DNA from: Flavobacterium okayamense
GTDB lineage: Bacteria > Bacteroidota > Bacteroidia > Flavobacteriales > Flavobacteriaceae
DNA length: 64,000 bases
Direction: 5' to 3'
NCBI RefSeq assembly: GCF_019702945.1
Contig: NZ_AP024749.1
Span: 1,798,001 to 1,862,000 of the forward strand
Shown in pieces: positions 54,657 to 64,000 of the stretch (position 1 is its first letter; every line of letters begins with the position of its first letter). The position numbers and the translations under genes are program-made. The notes under the pieces are model-generated. The model searched no databases. It had not been told where the DNA came from and saw only the letters and a program-made list of their open reading frames with translations.

Positions 54657-57600
54657 ATGTTAGAAAAATTAATTGCTTTTAGTTTAAAGAATAAACTTAT
54701 AATTCTACTTTTTACTTTTGCTGTTTTAGGTTACGGGGTATATTCAGTATTTCAAATATCGATTGGTGCTGTTCCCGATGTTACCAATAATCAAGTACAG
54801 GTAATTACCACTTCTCAAAATCTTTCTACAGAAGATATTGAACAATATATTACAGCGACAGTTGAACTTGAAATGGCTAATTTGCCTGGAGTAACAGAAA
54901 TTCGTTCCATCTCAAAATTCGGTATTTCTGTCGTAACAGTTGTATTTGAAGAAGATATGGGAACGTATCTTCCAAGACAATTGATAGCAGAAAAAATAAA
55001 ATCAGCTTCTGAAAAGATTCCAGATGGTTTTGGAGTTCCTGAAATGGGACCAATAACAACTGGGTTAGGAGAAATTTATCAATACACTTTAGAAGTAAAA
55101 CCTGAATATGCCGATCTATATTCTATAACCGATTTAAGAACTATTCAAGATTGGAATGTAAAAAGAAACCTTTCTGGTATTAATGGAGTCGTTGAAATTA
55201 ACACTTGGGGAGGTTATTTAAAACAGTATGAAGTAGCGGTAAATTCGGCAACTTTAAAAGCCATGAATATTTCTATTTCCGATTTATTTATTTCGCTAGA
55301 GAAAAATAATAGTATTGCGGGTGGAGGTTATATTGAAAAAGCAAACGAAAGTTATTTCATTCGTGGCGAAGGAAAAGTTTCTAATCTAGAAGACATCAAT
55401 ACTATTGTCGTTAAAACTACAAACGGAGTTCCAATTTATGTTAAAGATATTGCTGATGTAAAATTTGGTCACGCCAATCGTTTCGGAGCCATTACGGGTA
55501 ATGGAGAAGGCGAGAAGGTAATGGGACAAATTATGATGCTTAAAAACGCAAATTCAAAGCAAGTATTAAGTAATGTAAAAGAACGTGTTGCCGAATTACA
55601 AAAAACATTACCACAAGGGGTTTATATTAATCCGTTTTTAGAAAGAGGAGAATTGGTAGGAAAAACCACTTTTACAGTAGCCGAAAATTTAATTTTAGGC
55701 TGTTTAATAGTAATTTTTGTAGTGGTTTTATTATTAGGAAATTGGCGTTCTGGTTTAGTGGTAGCTTCTGTAATACCTTTATGTTTATTATTTGCGATTT
55801 CATTTATGAATATTTTCGGAATAGATGCCAATCTAATGAGTTTAGGTGCTATTGATTTCGGAATCATTATTGACGGAGCAGTAATCATAGTTGAATTTAT
55901 TGCGTTTCAAATCACGCAAAAATCAGCCTCATTAAATCAATTAGCTAAAGATGATAAACAAACTGAAATCGATAAAATAACTTATAGTAGTGCAGCTAAA
56001 ATGATGAATTCTGCCATTTTCGGTCAGTTAATCATTTTAATTGTATTTATTCCTATTTTATCTTTATCGGGTGTTGAAGGAAAAATGTTCAAACCTATGG
56101 CAATGACGTTCAGTTTTGCTTTGTTAGGTGCCATGTTGTTCTGTTTGACCTATGTACCTGTGATTTCATCTTTATTCTTAAAACCTAAAGAGGAAAAAGA
56201 AAATTCAATATCAAATCGATTAATTAATAAGCTGAATTCTTGGTATTTACCTGTAATTCATTGGGCTTTGCAAAACACGAAAAAGGTTCTTATTAGTGCA
56301 TTTAGTTTATTAATTGGAACAGTAATTTTATTTACAACCATGGGTGGTGAATTTATTCCAACATTAGACGAAGGTGATTTTGTTATCCAACCCGTTTTAA
56401 AAACCGGAACTTCATTAAGTAAAACTATTGAAACGACAACGTTAATAGAAAAGACGATTCTAGATAATTTCCCCGAAGTAGAACAAGTGGTGAGTAGAAT
56501 TGGTGCCGCTGAAGTTCCAACCGATCCTATGAGCATGGAAGAAAGTGATGTTATAGTAAAATTGAAACCAAAAAGCGAATGGGTTTCTGCCGATTCTAAA
56601 GATGAATTAGCCGATAAGATTAAAGAAGCTATCGAAAAGAAAATTCCGAATATGGAAATCGAATTTACACAACCCATCGAAATGCGTTTTAATGAATTAA
56701 TCTCAGGAACGCGTTCTGATATTGCGATTAAATTATTCGGTGAAGATTTGGATATTTTGGCTCAAAAAGCAATAGAAATTGAAAGTGCCATAAAAAATGT
56801 TGAAGGAGCTTCTGATATTATTGTTGAAAAAACGGAAGGGTTACCGCAAATGACAGTAAGCTTCAACAGAAGTAAAATTGCTCGTTATGGCTTAAATATT
56901 TCTGATTTAAATAGCTTTATTGCCTTGGGTTTTGCTGGACAATCAGCGGGACAGGTTTTTGAAGGTGAAAAACGTTTCGATTTAGTCGTTCGTTTAAATG
57001 AAAGCAAACGTTCTTCTATCGATGATTTACGAAATTTATTTGTTTCGTTACCTAATGGCGAACAAATTCCGTTGCACGAATTGGCAACCATTCAATACAG
57101 TAAAGGTCCAGCTAAAATTTCGCGTGACGATACAAAACGTAGAGTAGTAGTTGGAGTTAATGTTAGAAATCGAGATTTACAAAGTGTTGTAGATGATATT
57201 AAAGCAAACATTAAGGATAAAATCAATTTACCTTCGGGTTATTATATCGAATATGGCGGACAATTTAAAAACCTGGAAAGTGCTAAAGCACGTTTAATGA
57301 TTGCAGTTCCTATAGCTTTAGTGTTGATTTTCATTTTATTGCATTTTGCATTTGGTTCTTTAAAAGAAGCTGCAATGGTGTATTCGGCTATTCCACTTTC
57401 AGCTGTCGGAGGCATTTTATTCTTATGGATTCGCGATTTACCATTTAGTATTTCAGCTGGAGTTGGGTTTATTGCTCTTTTTGGTATTGCAGTTTTAAAC
57501 GGGATTGTTTTAATCGAACATTTTAAAGAATTAAAAGAACATCAAGGCGATATGACTTTAGATGAATTAATTATAAAAGGAACAACCGATAGATTGCGTC

Positions 57601-58991
57601 CTGTTTTATTAACGGCATCAGCTGCTGCATTAGGTTTCTTACCTATGGCAATTTCAGCTTCAGCTGGTGCAGAAGTACAACGACCGTTAGCAACTGTTGT
57701 AATTGGCGGATTAATTACAGCTACCTTATTAACGATGATTGTGTTACCAGTTTTATTCAAATTGTTAGATGAAAAAGAAACAAAGAATATTAAATTCCAA
57801 AAAATAAAATCATCGACTTTAATTTTAGTATTTGTATTTTTTGGAATCACAACTCAAAGCCAAGAAAAAAAGGATGAATTATCGAGTTTAATTCAATTAG
57901 CCAGTCAAAATAATAAACAAATTAAGGCTTTAGAACTAAAATTAGAAAAAGCTAAAGTAAACGCTACAACCGCTTTTAAATTGGATAAAACAACAGTATA
58001 TTATAGTTACGATCAAAATAATTTGGCAGTTAATAATGAGCCTTTAAAAGTTTTTGGTGTCCAACAAAATTTTGATTTTCCTTCGCTTTATTTTGCTAAA
58101 AAGAAACTTATAAAATCAGATTATGAGGTTGAAAGTAAAGCGTTAGAAATAGAAAAGAGCAAACTAAATCGTAAGGTTTCTAAGAATTATTATGAGATAG
58201 TATATTGGCAAAATAGAGAGAAATTGTATCAGTATTTAGATAGTTTGTATCAAAGTTTTTCAAAAGCAAGCAATAGAAGATTTGAATTAGGTGAAACCAA
58301 TTATTTAGAGAAAATTACGGCACAAGCAAAGTCACAAAAAATTGCTGCCGAATTACAAAAAATAGACAAAGAAAAAGCCGCTTCATACAATGCTTTACAG
58401 GCGTTATTGCAAACAGATTCATTAATTGTTATTAAAAATGATGATTTAAATTATAGTTCACTTGAAAAAGCAAATACTGATGTTTATAATTCTTATTATG
58501 AGAGTGTTGCAAGTAATTATGATGTCCAATTGAAGTTGCAAAAACAAGCTTGGTTTCCATCCATTTCAGCAGAATATTTTCAAGGCAAGAATACAGGATT
58601 GTCTAGTTCGCTTTACGGATTTCAAGTGGGTTTAAATATGCCATTATTCTTTTCTGGAAATGCTAAAAAAACAAAAATGTTGCAATTAGAAAAAGAAAGT
58701 TGGAACCAACAAAAAGAAGCTGAATTAACGAAAATAAATCAATTTGTAAATCAAAAAAACAATCAATTAGCAGGAATCAAAACTACAATTGATTATTATG
58801 AAACTTCGGGTAAAAAATTGTCCGATGAAATATTGAAAGTCGCCAATATGAGTTATAAACATGGCGAAATTGATTTCTTTCAATACATTCAAAGTTTAGA
58901 AAATGCATTGCAAATCAAGATTGATTATTTAGACGCTATTTTAGAATATAACATCATCATTTTAGATATAGAATTTATTAATTACCAATAG
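54657..58991 (+). CDS. CusA/CzcA heavy-metal RND transporter fused to a TolC-like outer membrane factor
   Basis: 1444 residues. Residues 1 to about 1040 form a complete HME-type RND pump: first helix at 12-30, porter domains with GVTEIRSISKFG, the helix-4 proton relay region LMSLGAIDFGIIIDGAVIIVE, a Met-bearing periplasmic stretch ADPMSMEE-like, and a C-terminal helix bundle. A further hydrophobic, signal-like helix (about 1052-1066) leads into a 375-residue coiled-coil/beta domain of the TolC family (LLQTDSLI, YFQGKNTG, FFQYIQSLENALQI). Pump and exit duct are thus one polypeptide, probably exporting Cu(I)/Ag(I) or divalent metals. Confidence 0.93.
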   Translation: MLEKLIAFSLKNKLIILLFTFAVLGYGVYSVFQISIGAVPDVTNNQVQVITTSQNLSTEDIEQYITATVELEMANLPGVTEIRSISKFGISVVTVVFEEDMGTYLPRQLIAEKIKSASEKIPDGFGVPEMGPITTGLGEIYQYTLEVKPEYADLYSITDLRTIQDWNVKRNLSGINGVVEINTWGGYLKQYEVAVNSATLKAMNISISDLFISLEKNNSIAGGGYIEKANESYFIRGEGKVSNLEDINTIVVKTTNGVPIYVKDIADVKFGHANRFGAITGNGEGEKVMGQIMMLKNANSKQVLSNVKERVAELQKTLPQGVYINPFLERGELVGKTTFTVAENLILGCLIVIFVVVLLLGNWRSGLVVASVIPLCLLFAISFMNIFGIDANLMSLGAIDFGIIIDGAVIIVEFIAFQITQKSASLNQLAKDDKQTEIDKITYSSAAKMMNSAIFGQLIILIVFIPILSLSGVEGKMFKPMAMTFSFALLGAMLFCLTYVPVISSLFLKPKEEKENSISNRLINKLNSWYLPVIHWALQNTKKVLISAFSLLIGTVILFTTMGGEFIPTLDEGDFVIQPVLKTGTSLSKTIETTTLIEKTILDNFPEVEQVVSRIGAAEVPTDPMSMEESDVIVKLKPKSEWVSADSKDELADKIKEAIEKKIPNMEIEFTQPIEMRFNELISGTRSDIAIKLFGEDLDILAQKAIEIESAIKNVEGASDIIVEKTEGLPQMTVSFNRSKIARYGLNISDLNSFIALGFAGQSAGQVFEGEKRFDLVVRLNESKRSSIDDLRNLFVSLPNGEQIPLHELATIQYSKGPAKISRDDTKRRVVVGVNVRNRDLQSVVDDIKANIKDKINLPSGYYIEYGGQFKNLESAKARLMIAVPIALVLIFILLHFAFGSLKEAAMVYSAIPLSAVGGILFLWIRDLPFSISAGVGFIALFGIAVLNGIVLIEHFKELKEHQGDMTLDELIIKGTTDRLRPVLLTASAAALGFLPMAISASAGAEVQRPLATVVIGGLITATLLTMIVLPVLFKLLDEKETKNIKFQKIKSSTLILVFVFFGITTQSQEKKDELSSLIQLASQNNKQIKALELKLEKAKVNATTAFKLDKTTVYYSYDQNNLAVNNEPLKVFGVQQNFDFPSLYFAKKKLIKSDYEVESKALEIEKSKLNRKVSKNYYEIVYWQNREKLYQYLDSLYQSFSKASNRRFELGETNYLEKITAQAKSQKIAAELQKIDKEKAASYNALQALLQTDSLIVIKNDDLNYSSLEKANTDVYNSYYESVASNYDVQLKLQKQAWFPSISAEYFQGKNTGLSSSLYGFQVGLNMPLFFSGNAKKTKMLQLEKESWNQQKEAELTKINQFVNQKNNQLAGIKTTIDYYETSGKKLSDEILKVANMSYKHGEIDFFQYIQSLENALQIKIDYLDAILEYNIIILDIEFINYQ

Positions 58992-58994
58992 ATT

Positions 58995-60110
58995 ATGAAC
59001 AAATTAGTATATACATTTTTAGTTTTAGTTGCATTTACTTCTTGCAAAGAAACAAATACGGAGGAAACTCAAACTGAAACCTCTAATATAGTTACACTTA
59101 CAAAAGAACAATTTGAAACTTCAAAAATGGAAATCGGTTCGCCTAAAGAACAAGATTTTGATGATGTTTTAAAAGTTTCAGGAAAAATTGATGTTCCAGC
59201 AAAGGATAAAGCTAAAATTACTGCGGTTTTAGGTGGTTACATTAAGGCTTCTAATGTTATTATTGGTCAAAAAGTTTCAAAAGGTCAGGCTATTGCTGTT
59301 ATTGAAAATACTGAATTTATTGATATTCAAAGAGATTACTTAGAAATTTCAGAACAATTAACCTATTTAAAATCGGAATATGTTCGTCAGAAAACGCTTT
59401 TTGATGAAAATATCACTTCGCAAAAAAATTACTTAAAAGCGGAAAGTGATTACCAACAAGCAGTTAGTAGCTATAATTCACTTCGTGAAAAATTACAATT
59501 GATTAATATTAACCCGAATGCAATTAGTCGTGCGAAATTGAGTTCACAAGTAACTATTTATTCACCTATAAATGGAGTAGTAGTAACTACAAATGCTAAT
59601 ATTGGTGCTTATATTGCTCCAGAAAATACTATTGTTGAAATCGTAAACGATGCTAATTTAATGTTGAGTTTATACGTATTTGAAAAAGACATTTTAAAAC
59701 TTTCAGAAGGACAAGAAATTCAATTTACTATTGGTGAAAACACGGAAACTATTTATAAATCAAAAATAAAAACTATTGGTAAAGCAATTAATGAAACCGA
59801 TCGTTCGATTCCAGTATTCGGAGATTTAGATACGGATTTAAAGAAAAAATTAGTGGTAGGAATGTTTACTGATGCTAAAATTTTAATAGGAACTAACAAA
59901 GCATTAGGTTTGCCAACAAAAACTTTTGCAGAAGAAGGAAATAAAAAATTCTTATTTTTAGTTACCAAAAAATCAGCAACAGGATATGAGTTTAAAAAAG
60001 TTGCTGTTAAAACTGGGATTGAAAATGAAGTATTTACTGAAGTTGTGACTAATTCATTAGTAAATGAAAATTCAGAAGTACTTATAGAAGGTGTTTTTCA
60101 AATTAATTAG
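58995..60110 (+). CDS. RND periplasmic adaptor (CusB-like) lipoprotein
   Basis: 371 residues; lipoprotein signal MNKLVYTFLVLVAFTSC (Cys 17). Membrane-fusion protein layout: a barrel-sandwich half (GKIDVPAKDKAKITAVLGGYI, GQKVSKGQAIAVIENTEF), an alpha-hairpin (about 105-165), the second lipoyl half (VTIYSPINGVVV) and a beta-barrel/MP domain. It links the RND pump to its outer-membrane duct. Starts 3 bp after the pump gene. Confidence 0.93.
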   Translation: MNKLVYTFLVLVAFTSCKETNTEETQTETSNIVTLTKEQFETSKMEIGSPKEQDFDDVLKVSGKIDVPAKDKAKITAVLGGYIKASNVIIGQKVSKGQAIAVIENTEFIDIQRDYLEISEQLTYLKSEYVRQKTLFDENITSQKNYLKAESDYQQAVSSYNSLREKLQLININPNAISRAKLSSQVTIYSPINGVVVTTNANIGAYIAPENTIVEIVNDANLMLSLYVFEKDILKLSEGQEIQFTIGENTETIYKSKIKTIGKAINETDRSIPVFGDLDTDLKKKLVVGMFTDAKILIGTNKALGLPTKTFAEEGNKKFLFLVTKKSATGYEFKKVAVKTGIENEVFTEVVTNSLVNENSEVLIEGVFQIN

Positions 60111-60118
60111 ATATTTAA

Positions 60119-60673
60119 TTATTTCCACTTAATATTGCACCCAATACTTGGTTTTTGATCAGGATTTATTTTTCGATTGTAAACAACTGCGTCAATAGCA
60201 TTACGTAAATCACTTCCACTTACAGGTATGGCATTTGCTGGACGCGAATCGTCTAATTGTCCGCGATAAACTAGGCGGTCTTGGCTATCAAATAAGAAGA
60301 AATCTGGAGTGCAAGCTGCATCATAAGCTTTGGCTACTTCTTGTGTTTCATCATATAAATACGGAAAGTCAATTTTTTGTTCCAATGCAAAATCAGCCAT
60401 TTTATCAGGCGCATCTTGTGGATAATTTACAATATCATTACTAGAAATAGCAACAATTCCAATGCCTTGTACTCTATAATCGTTTGCTATCATAACAATT
60501 TCATCGATAACGTGTAATACAAAAGGACAATGATTACACATAAAAATGACTAGTGAACCTTTGTCACCTTTGATTTTTTCGAAAGTATATTTTTCATTAA
60601 AATTAGTAGCCGGTAAATTAAAATCAGGCGCTTTTGTTCCTAATGCAATCATGTTTGAGGGGGTTTGTGCCAT
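60119..60673 (-). CDS. Thioredoxin-family (AhpC/TSA-like) protein
   Basis: 184 residues without a signal peptide. N-terminal ALGTKAPDFNLPAT is peroxiredoxin-like; the active site is MCNHCPFVLHVIDEI with C46 and C49. DAACTPDFFLFD contains a third Cys and the cis-Pro region. Resembles the redoxin-domain proteins with a CxHC site common in Bacteroidota. Convergent with the adaptor gene, 8 bp apart. Confidence 0.88.
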   Translation of the reverse strand: MAQTPSNMIALGTKAPDFNLPATNFNEKYTFEKIKGDKGSLVIFMCNHCPFVLHVIDEIVMIANDYRVQGIGIVAISSNDIVNYPQDAPDKMADFALEQKIDFPYLYDETQEVAKAYDAACTPDFFLFDSQDRLVYRGQLDDSRPANAIPVSGSDLRNAIDAVVYNRKINPDQKPSIGCNIKWK

Positions 60674-60775
60674 TTTATATAAATTAAATTAAAATATCTC
60701 ATTTGTTATACGTTAGTGTAATCAGAATGTTACAAAAGGTATAGAAAATTCTTATTTTTGATTTAAAAGATTATT

Positions 60776-61120
60776 ATGCAAAAAGAAAATATAACCTGGG
60801 GAGATTTTGATAAAATAGATATGAGAGTTGGAACAATTATAAGTGTAAATGATTTTCCTGAAGCTAGAAATCCAGCGTATCAATTACAAATTGATTTTGG
60901 TAATGAATTAGGTGTTAAAAAATCTTCTGCTCAAATTACAAACCGTTACCAAAAAGAAGATTTAATTGGAAAACAAATTATCGCTGTGGTAAACTTTCCC
61001 AAAAAGCAAATTGCAAACTTTATGAGTGAATGTTTGGTTTTAGGAATAGTAGGAGAAGAAAATGACGTTGTTTTACTTTCTCCAAATTTTAAAGTTGAAA
61101 ATGGTTTAAAAATGAAATAA
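60776..61120 (+). CDS. csaA: CsaA-like tRNA-binding protein
   Basis: 114 residues comprising a single OB-fold tRNA-binding domain: IDMRVGTIISVNDFPEARNPAYQL, QITNRYQKEDLIGKQIIAVVNFPKK and ECLVLG. CsaA proteins bind tRNA-like structures and have been linked to chaperone activity. Divergent from the peroxiredoxin-like gene and followed by a terminator. Confidence 0.92.
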   Translation: MQKENITWGDFDKIDMRVGTIISVNDFPEARNPAYQLQIDFGNELGVKKSSAQITNRYQKEDLIGKQIIAVVNFPKKQIANFMSECLVLGIVGEENDVVLLSPNFKVENGLKMK

Positions 61121-61121
61121 A

Positions 61122-61150
61122 AAAGTCCAACAATTGTTGGACTTTAATTT
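61122..61150. terminator. Bidirectional terminator
   Basis: The palindrome AAAGTCCAACA-AT-TGTTGGACTTT (61122-61145) with A and T runs lies between two convergent genes. Confidence 0.88.
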
Positions 61151-61166
61151 TTTTGTAAAATTTCAA

Positions 61167-61535
61167 TTAAATATCGTCGAAACTTATGTCTGTAAAACTT
61201 TCAGTTGAAGTTGTTTCTTCATTTGAATAGCTTTCTCTTTTGTAATCTTTTTGATGTCTTTCAGAAATGACCTCTTCACCTTTTTGAGATACAACAAAGT
61301 CAGTCATTTCATTTAAAATTTCTTGGAAAGCAGCAAAATCTTCTTTGTATAAATAAATTTTGTGTTTTTTAAAGTGGTAAGAACCATCTTCTTCAGTAAA
61401 TTTTTTGCTTTCAGTAATTGTAATATAGTAATCGTCTGCTTTTGTAGATCTTACATCAAAGAAATATGTTCTTCTACCAGCTCTTAATACTTTAGAAAAG
61501 ATTTCTTCTTTTTCTAACATGTCATTTTCTCTCAT
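61167..61535 (-). CDS. DUF3276 (PUR-alpha-like) nucleic-acid-binding protein
   Basis: About 122 residues starting MRENDMLEKEEIFSKVLRAG, the usual start of the family; an upstream TTG at 61550 is not needed. Body: GRRTYFFDVRSTKADDYYITITESKK and KHKIYLYKEDFAAFQEIL, matching the single PUR-repeat fold of bacterial Pur-alpha homologues. A disordered Ser/Thr/Glu-rich tail ends in ISFDDI. Probably binds single-stranded DNA or RNA. Confidence 0.9.
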   Translation of the reverse strand: MRENDMLEKEEIFSKVLRAGRRTYFFDVRSTKADDYYITITESKKFTEEDGSYHFKKHKIYLYKEDFAAFQEILNEMTDFVVSQKGEEVISERHQKDYKRESYSNEETTSTESFTDISFDDI

Positions 61536-61602
61536 AATCCAATCTTTCAATTAGTGGTTTAGTGTTTCAAAAATCTAAAAAAAAAAATTATAAACCAATT
61601 TT

Positions 61603-63369
61603 TTACTCGATTTCTTTTTCAGAAAGTTGTTTAAGGTATAGTTCATTGTAATAGCCTTCAATCTCTACTAATTGATTATGAGTGCCTTGCTGAATTATTT
61701 TCCCATCATCAAGAATAATTATTTTATCAGCGTTTTTAACAGATGAAATTCTATGACTAACTATAATTGTCGTCTTATCTTTACAATACACTAATAAGTT
61801 ACTCAAAATAGCTTCTTCAGTTTCTGTATCTACAGCACTTAAGCAATCATCAAGTAATAAAATAGGCGCTTCTTTAATTAAAGCTCTTGCTATTGAAACA
61901 CGTTGTTTTTGTCCACCCGAAAGTGTAATTCCTCTTTCACCCAAAATAGTTTCGTAACCATTTTTAAATTCGATTATATTATGATGTACAAGCGCTTTCT
62001 TTGCAACATTTTCAATTTCTTCTTGAGTAGCTTCTTCTTTACCAAACTTAATATTGTTTTTAATTGAATCTGAGAATAAAAATGCATCTTGAGGTACAAC
62101 ACTTATTGCGTCGCGTAAATCATTTAAATTTACTTTTTTTGTGGAGATATTGTCAATAAGAACTTCTCCATTTGATGTATCATACAATCGACTGATTAAT
62201 GCTAAAATTGATGATTTTCCTGAACCCGTTTTCCCTAGTATTCCAAGTGTTTCTCCTTTGTTAATTGAAAAGGAAATGTTTTTTAAAGCTTCAATATTTG
62301 TATCTTCATAAGTAAATGAAACATTATTAAATTCAATTTTACCTTTAATTTCAGAATGATTTGGATTCTCATTTTTAATCTCTGGTTGAACTTTTAAAAA
62401 TTCATTTATTCTAGCTTGCGATGCTTCGGCTTCCTGTATTAACGATGAAACCCAACCTAAAGAGGCAACTGGCCAAGTAAGCATGTTAATGTACAACATG
62501 AATTGTGCTATTTTTCCTAAGTCATTAATCTCAGTACTCCCTTCCATGTACATTAAACCACCAAAATAAATAACTACTAGATTACTCAAACCAATTAATA
62601 AAATCATCAATGGGCCAAATAACGAATTTACTTTGGCTAGACTTAAAGCTTTTTCTTTACTATCAATAGTTAATTCTCCAAATTCATCAAGTTTTTGGGG
62701 TTCTATCGCATAAGCTTTGATAACTCTAATTCCTGAAAACATTTCTTGAGCAAATGAAGAAAGTGTAGATAAGTTCTTTTGGAATTCGCCACTTCTTTTG
62801 TGAATTTCACTGCTTATTTTAAAAATTCCATAAGAAAGGAGTGGAAGAGGCAAAAGTGAATAAAATGTAAGTTTAGGAGATATATTATACATGTAAATAA
62901 TTACCGTAACAAATGTTATTATTGTATTAATGGAATACATTACTGCTGGTCCTACATACATTCTTACTTTACCTACATCTTCGCTTATTCGATTCATTAA
63001 ATCGCCAGTGCGATTACGCTTATAAAAACTCTGAGATAGTATTTGATAATGTTTGTATACTTCATTTTTTAGGTCAAATTCAACATAACGTGACATTACG
63101 ATTAAGGTTTGACGCATTAAAAAGGTAAAAAATCCAGCTACAATAGTTACAACAATAATCCAAATAAACTTCTTTAGGATTTCAGAAAATAACGAATTTG
63201 AGTTAGTTTGTGAATTTTCTAAAAATTTTTGAACTAATGCAATAGAATCACCAATGAATTCAGGTACAAATAATTTGATGATTTGTGCGATTATTGTGAT
63301 TAAAATACCAAATAAAAATCGGTATTTATATTTAACGAAATATTTGTTTAAATACTGTAATTCTTTCAT
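61603..63369 (-). CDS. ABC exporter half-transporter (MsbA/YheH-like)
   Basis: 588 residues: a six-helix type-I exporter domain (about 15-310) and a nucleotide-binding domain with Walker A GILGKTGSGKSS, Q-loop VPQDAFLFSD, signature LSGGQKQRVSIARAL and Walker B ILLLDDCLSAVD, followed by SHRISS. The residue after the Walker B Asp is Asp (position 508) rather than the catalytic Glu, as in the degenerate site of heterodimeric exporters, though no second half is adjacent. Substrate unknown. Confidence 0.92.
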   Translation of the reverse strand: MKELQYLNKYFVKYKYRFLFGILITIIAQIIKLFVPEFIGDSIALVQKFLENSQTNSNSLFSEILKKFIWIIVVTIVAGFFTFLMRQTLIVMSRYVEFDLKNEVYKHYQILSQSFYKRNRTGDLMNRISEDVGKVRMYVGPAVMYSINTIITFVTVIIYMYNISPKLTFYSLLPLPLLSYGIFKISSEIHKRSGEFQKNLSTLSSFAQEMFSGIRVIKAYAIEPQKLDEFGELTIDSKEKALSLAKVNSLFGPLMILLIGLSNLVVIYFGGLMYMEGSTEINDLGKIAQFMLYINMLTWPVASLGWVSSLIQEAEASQARINEFLKVQPEIKNENPNHSEIKGKIEFNNVSFTYEDTNIEALKNISFSINKGETLGILGKTGSGKSSILALISRLYDTSNGEVLIDNISTKKVNLNDLRDAISVVPQDAFLFSDSIKNNIKFGKEEATQEEIENVAKKALVHHNIIEFKNGYETILGERGITLSGGQKQRVSIARALIKEAPILLLDDCLSAVDTETEEAILSNLLVYCKDKTTIIVSHRISSVKNADKIIILDDGKIIQQGTHNQLVEIEGYYNELYLKQLSEKEIE

Positions 63370-63504
63370 TTAGCTATTAAAAAAGCAATTTTTTAGTAAA
63401 AATATAAATTAAAAGTCTACAAATTTCAATTTTTGTTTTCTCTTAACAAAGTTAATTCTGTTATTAAATTCTTAAAAAACTCTTGTGATATTGAAAAAAA
63501 ATAA

Positions 63505-63534
63505 AATATTACGTAATATTGCACTTTATTTTTG
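63505..63534 (+). promoter_or_regulatory. Promoter region with 16-bp palindrome upstream of the amino-acid dehydrogenase
   Basis: A perfect 16-bp palindrome AATATTACGTAATATT (63505-63520) lies 6 bp before a TATTTTTG -7-type box (63527-63534), 28 bp upstream of the start codon. It could be an operator; the recognising protein is unknown. Confidence 0.5.
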
Positions 63535-63561
63535 AATAATTTTCAACACACATATTAAAAC

Positions 63562-64000
63562 ATGACAGCAGATTTAATTAAAGCAAACGAACTTCAGAAA
63601 GTTGATCCAGTATTTGGTCAAGTTTCTTTTGATGGTCATGAGCAAGTTGTTTTTTGCCACGACAAAGATACTGGTTTAAAAGCAATAATTGGTATTCACA
63701 ATACAGTTTTAGGTCCGGCACTTGGAGGAACTAGAATGTGGAAATATAGTAACGAATGGGAAGCATTAAACGATGTTTTACGTCTTTCAAGAGGTATGTC
63801 GTTTAAATCTTCAATATCAGGTTTAAATTTAGGTGGTGGTAAAGCTGTAATTATTGGTGATGCTAAAACTGAAAAAACACCTGAATTAATGCGTCGATTC
63901 GGACAATTCGTTGATTCATTATCTGGAAAATATATTACTGCAGAAGATGTAGGAATGGAAACAAAAGATATGGATACAGTAAGAGAGGTTACTAAATACG
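63562..64000 (+). CDS. Leucine dehydrogenase-type Glu/Leu/Phe/Val dehydrogenase (5' part)
   Basis: 146 codons are present before the window ends. The translation [20 protein letters not shown] leads into the family motifs [11 protein letters not shown], the K-rich active-site region [20 protein letters not shown] (catalytic Lys in GGGKA) and [15 protein letters not shown]. The family oxidatively deaminates branched-chain amino acids with NAD+. The substrate cannot be fixed from this part. Confidence 0.9.
   Translation, partial: MTADLIKANELQKVDPVFGQVSFDGHEQVVFCHDKDTGLKAIIGIHNTVLGPALGGTRMWKYSNEWEALNDVLRLSRGMSFKSSISGLNLGGGKAVIIGDAKTEKTPELMRRFGQFVDSLSGKYITAEDVGMETKDMDTVREVTKY

Overview
The window looks like a chromosome segment of a Flavobacterium-like member of the Bacteroidota. 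The DNA is AT-rich, the best promoters match the Bacteroidota pattern (TTG, about 19 nt, TAnnTTTG), and several lineage-typical genes occur: porX (type IX secretion regulator), fused lpxC/fabZ, bifunctional hisB, a cyclophilin-FKBP fusion, and a CusA pump fused to a TolC-like channel.

Layout. 1-4.9 kb (minus strand): icd (cut by the window), rplS, trmD, two DUF1569 proteins and a methyltransferase. 5-7 kb: the dual immunophilin, a small c-type cytochrome lipoprotein and a secreted protein. 6.9-14.2 kb: a complete histidine operon, hisG-D-C-B-H-A-F-IE, preceded by a Bacteroidota promoter, a His-rich leader peptide and an attenuator. 14.2-15 kb: two small hypothetical genes.

15.0-30.57 kb holds the most unusual content, an integron-type gene-cassette array without an integrase (a CALIN). 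Fifteen gene cassettes carrying sixteen minus-strand genes are each bounded by a cassette-specific inverted pair, GTTRnnn... at one end and its complement ...AAC at the other. They are separated by foldable attC-like sites of 58-158 bp. Eight copies of a gene-less 83-bp mini-cassette with its own 272-bp site are interspersed, every copy the same length. A ninth, 194-bp site matches exactly the left part of the 272-bp element. Most cargo genes encode lipoproteins or other exported proteins of unknown function. One encodes a seven-repeat FG-GAP/VCBS protein, one a DUF4304-like and one a DUF6624-like protein. The array begins at an attI-like point beside a tRNA-Val gene, with no intI in the window.

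30.7-35.1 kb: tRNA-Val, a DUF4258-like protein, alanine dehydrogenase, an RDD protein, tsaE and porX. 35.2-42.8 kb: an HD phosphohydrolase, the lipid A cluster lpxD-lpxC/fabZ-lpxA with efp, a divergent second lpxD, an NTF2-like protein and sucD. 42.9-49 kb: a di-heme cytochrome c peroxidase, fabG, a VWA-like membrane protein and an LtaS-type sulfatase-fold enzyme. 49.1-60.1 kb: a compact run of thioredoxin, ApbE flavin transferase, DUF4266 and DUF3570, then a two-component system, a small secreted protein, the CusA-TolC fusion and its adaptor. This suggests an envelope redox/metal-response region. 60.1-64 kb: a peroxiredoxin-like protein, a CsaA-like tRNA-binding protein, a DUF3276 protein, an ABC exporter half and the start of a leucine-dehydrogenase-type gene.
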